Positions 41,741 to 42,505 of a DNA stretch of 42,505 nucleotides are shown here, piece after piece. A program made the translations under genes and the position numbers. A model generated the notes under the pieces. It ran no database searches, was not told the origin of the DNA, and was given only the letters and a program-made list of their open reading frames with translations. Origin of the DNA: Pezizomycotina sp. ARF18 (taxonomy: Eukaryota; Ascomycota); NCBI GenBank assembly GCA_002224055.1, contig AZLU01000155.1:1-42505 (forward strand), written 5' to 3'. Positions within the stretch are counted from its first letter, which is position 1; each line of letters begins with the position of its first letter.

Positions 41741-42505
41741 CTAGTTGTTAGATTTGTTGCCCTGGTTAGAATGCTTTGTTGCTGGCTTTGGTGAAATTCC
41801 TTTCGTGCGCAATGGACTCGTCGTTGGACTTGAAGCCATGACGGTGTCCGGTGGGAATGCCAAGACGCGTTTGATAGTTTCACTAGTGAAAGAATTGAAG
41901 TTAGCGGGATCTTGAAGTAACCAAAGGATACAAGGAGTAATAAAGAAGGGAACCTACCGGATTTTCAAGTTGGCGCCGGTCTCGATACGAGTCAACACTC
42001 AAGACATCCTGCACTACGGATGTTAAGACGGCGCCACAGAGATCCTCTCGCTCTCACCAAACTGATCGCCAATGATCGCCAACACAAGGTCTTTCCCAGT
42101 AACGAGTCTAACGCCTTTTTAAGACGTATGATCCACTTGCCGCCCTTTATTTTTCTGTCTTCCCAAACTGGTCGAATACTTTCTTTGAAAGATGGTAATC
42201 CGAAACGTGCGGGAGTTGATTTGGCTCTTCAGGTGGAATAAACGGTCCAAAATTCCTCGACGGTCGAAAAAGATGCTATCTTTTGCGTAGATTTCTCATA
42301 GTCTTGAAACTTCGTCCCTGGCGACCTGTACCATACGACCCAAGTGTAACGTAGGGGTGGGGTTGAATTTCACCCATTGCAGGTTCTTTCGTCGCAGTGC
42401 TATTGGCCGCCGCGGAAGCAAATGTCGGAGGCTTGAGGTCGTATAGTGGTACTGGGCAGCGTAGAAGGAACTGGACACATTACTGGAAGTATTGGAGGCT
42501 ATAGG
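41741..42505 (-). CDS. eIF4E type-2 (4EHP-like) cap-binding protein, N-terminus off the edge
   Basis: This mRNA cap-binding protein belongs to the eIF4E family. Visible blocks: HP followed by TWVVWYRSPGTKFQDYEKS, TQKIASFSTVEEFWTVYS, FKESIRPVWEDRKIKGGKWI then IRLKKA, and an IGDQFGE segment followed by ICGAVLTS-like sequence. The PVWED and KGGKW motifs carry the cap-stacking and phosphate-binding positions. WVVWY in place of WxLWF and the pattern FKESIRPVWED fit metazoan eIF4E2/4EHP better than canonical eIF4E (inference). The last exon DPANFNSFTSETIKRVLAF then PPDTVMASSP ends in a Ser/Lys/Asn tail, stop at 41741-41743. The intron is about 41895-41960. Several indels. The start codon is not in the window or not resolved. 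Confidence 0.85.

Noticed and set aside
1-42505. Programmed ribosomal frameshifting as the cause of frame changes
   Set aside because: Shifts go in both directions, at different sequences, and occur in essential genes at high density; sequencing error is simpler.

Overview
This window looks like nuclear DNA of a fungus, most likely a filamentous ascomycete (Pezizomycotina-like). Protein-coding genes lie on both strands. They are cut by short GT-AG introns, many with a CTAAC-type branch site, and separated by AT-rich spacers full of poly(A)/poly(T) tracts and AT microsatellites. Nearly every recognisable product is a conserved eukaryotic housekeeping protein. No virus, plasmid, CRISPR array, rRNA or convincing tRNA was seen.

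Layout, left to right: 3' end of an ER glucosidase II alpha-type GH31 gene (+, 1-552); mitochondrial D-2-hydroxyglutarate dehydrogenase (-, 869-2818); mitochondrial adrenodoxin-type ferredoxin (+, 3367-4291); RRP15 ribosome biogenesis factor (-, 4803-5565); an orphan gene and a truncated VTC4-like fragment (-, 6556-7663); an unrecognised locus (+, from 8311); a CTK1/CDK12-type CTD kinase with a long RS/P-rich N-terminus (+, 10768-14354); peroxisomal-type NADH pyrophosphatase (-, 15507-16961); MFS sugar porter (-, 17797-20771); a 3.3 kb gene-poor spacer; an uncharacterised fungal protein (+, about 24071-26790); eIF2B/R15P-isomerase family protein (-, 27645-28709); Nudix hydrolase (-, 29258-29792); WD40 plus inositol polyphosphate 5-phosphatase (-, 30949-35310); CHY zinc-finger protein (+, 36907-37610); proteasome alpha-4 (-, 37919-39259); thymidylate kinase (+, 39677-40552); and an eIF4E type-2 cap-binding protein cut by the right edge (-, 41741-42505).

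The genes do not form one pathway; this is ordinary mixed eukaryotic gene order. Several pairs share divergent promoters (869-2818/3367-4291, 30949-35310/36907-37610, 37919-39259/39677-40552). Others converge (glucosidase/dehydrogenase, 24071-26790/27645-28709, thymidylate kinase/eIF4E).

Two things stand out. (1) Gene architecture: the CHY gene needs a 5-nt first coding exon and the proteasome alpha-4 gene a 7-nt internal exon. Both restore perfectly conserved protein sequence and would be missed by automatic gene finders. Long genome-encoded poly(A) tracts also sit directly before some start codons. (2) Almost every gene has single-base indels relative to its family, often in short homopolymers. 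This looks like an unpolished long-read assembly rather than mass pseudogenisation. Coordinates below are therefore gene spans from start to stop, including introns and apparent frameshifts.
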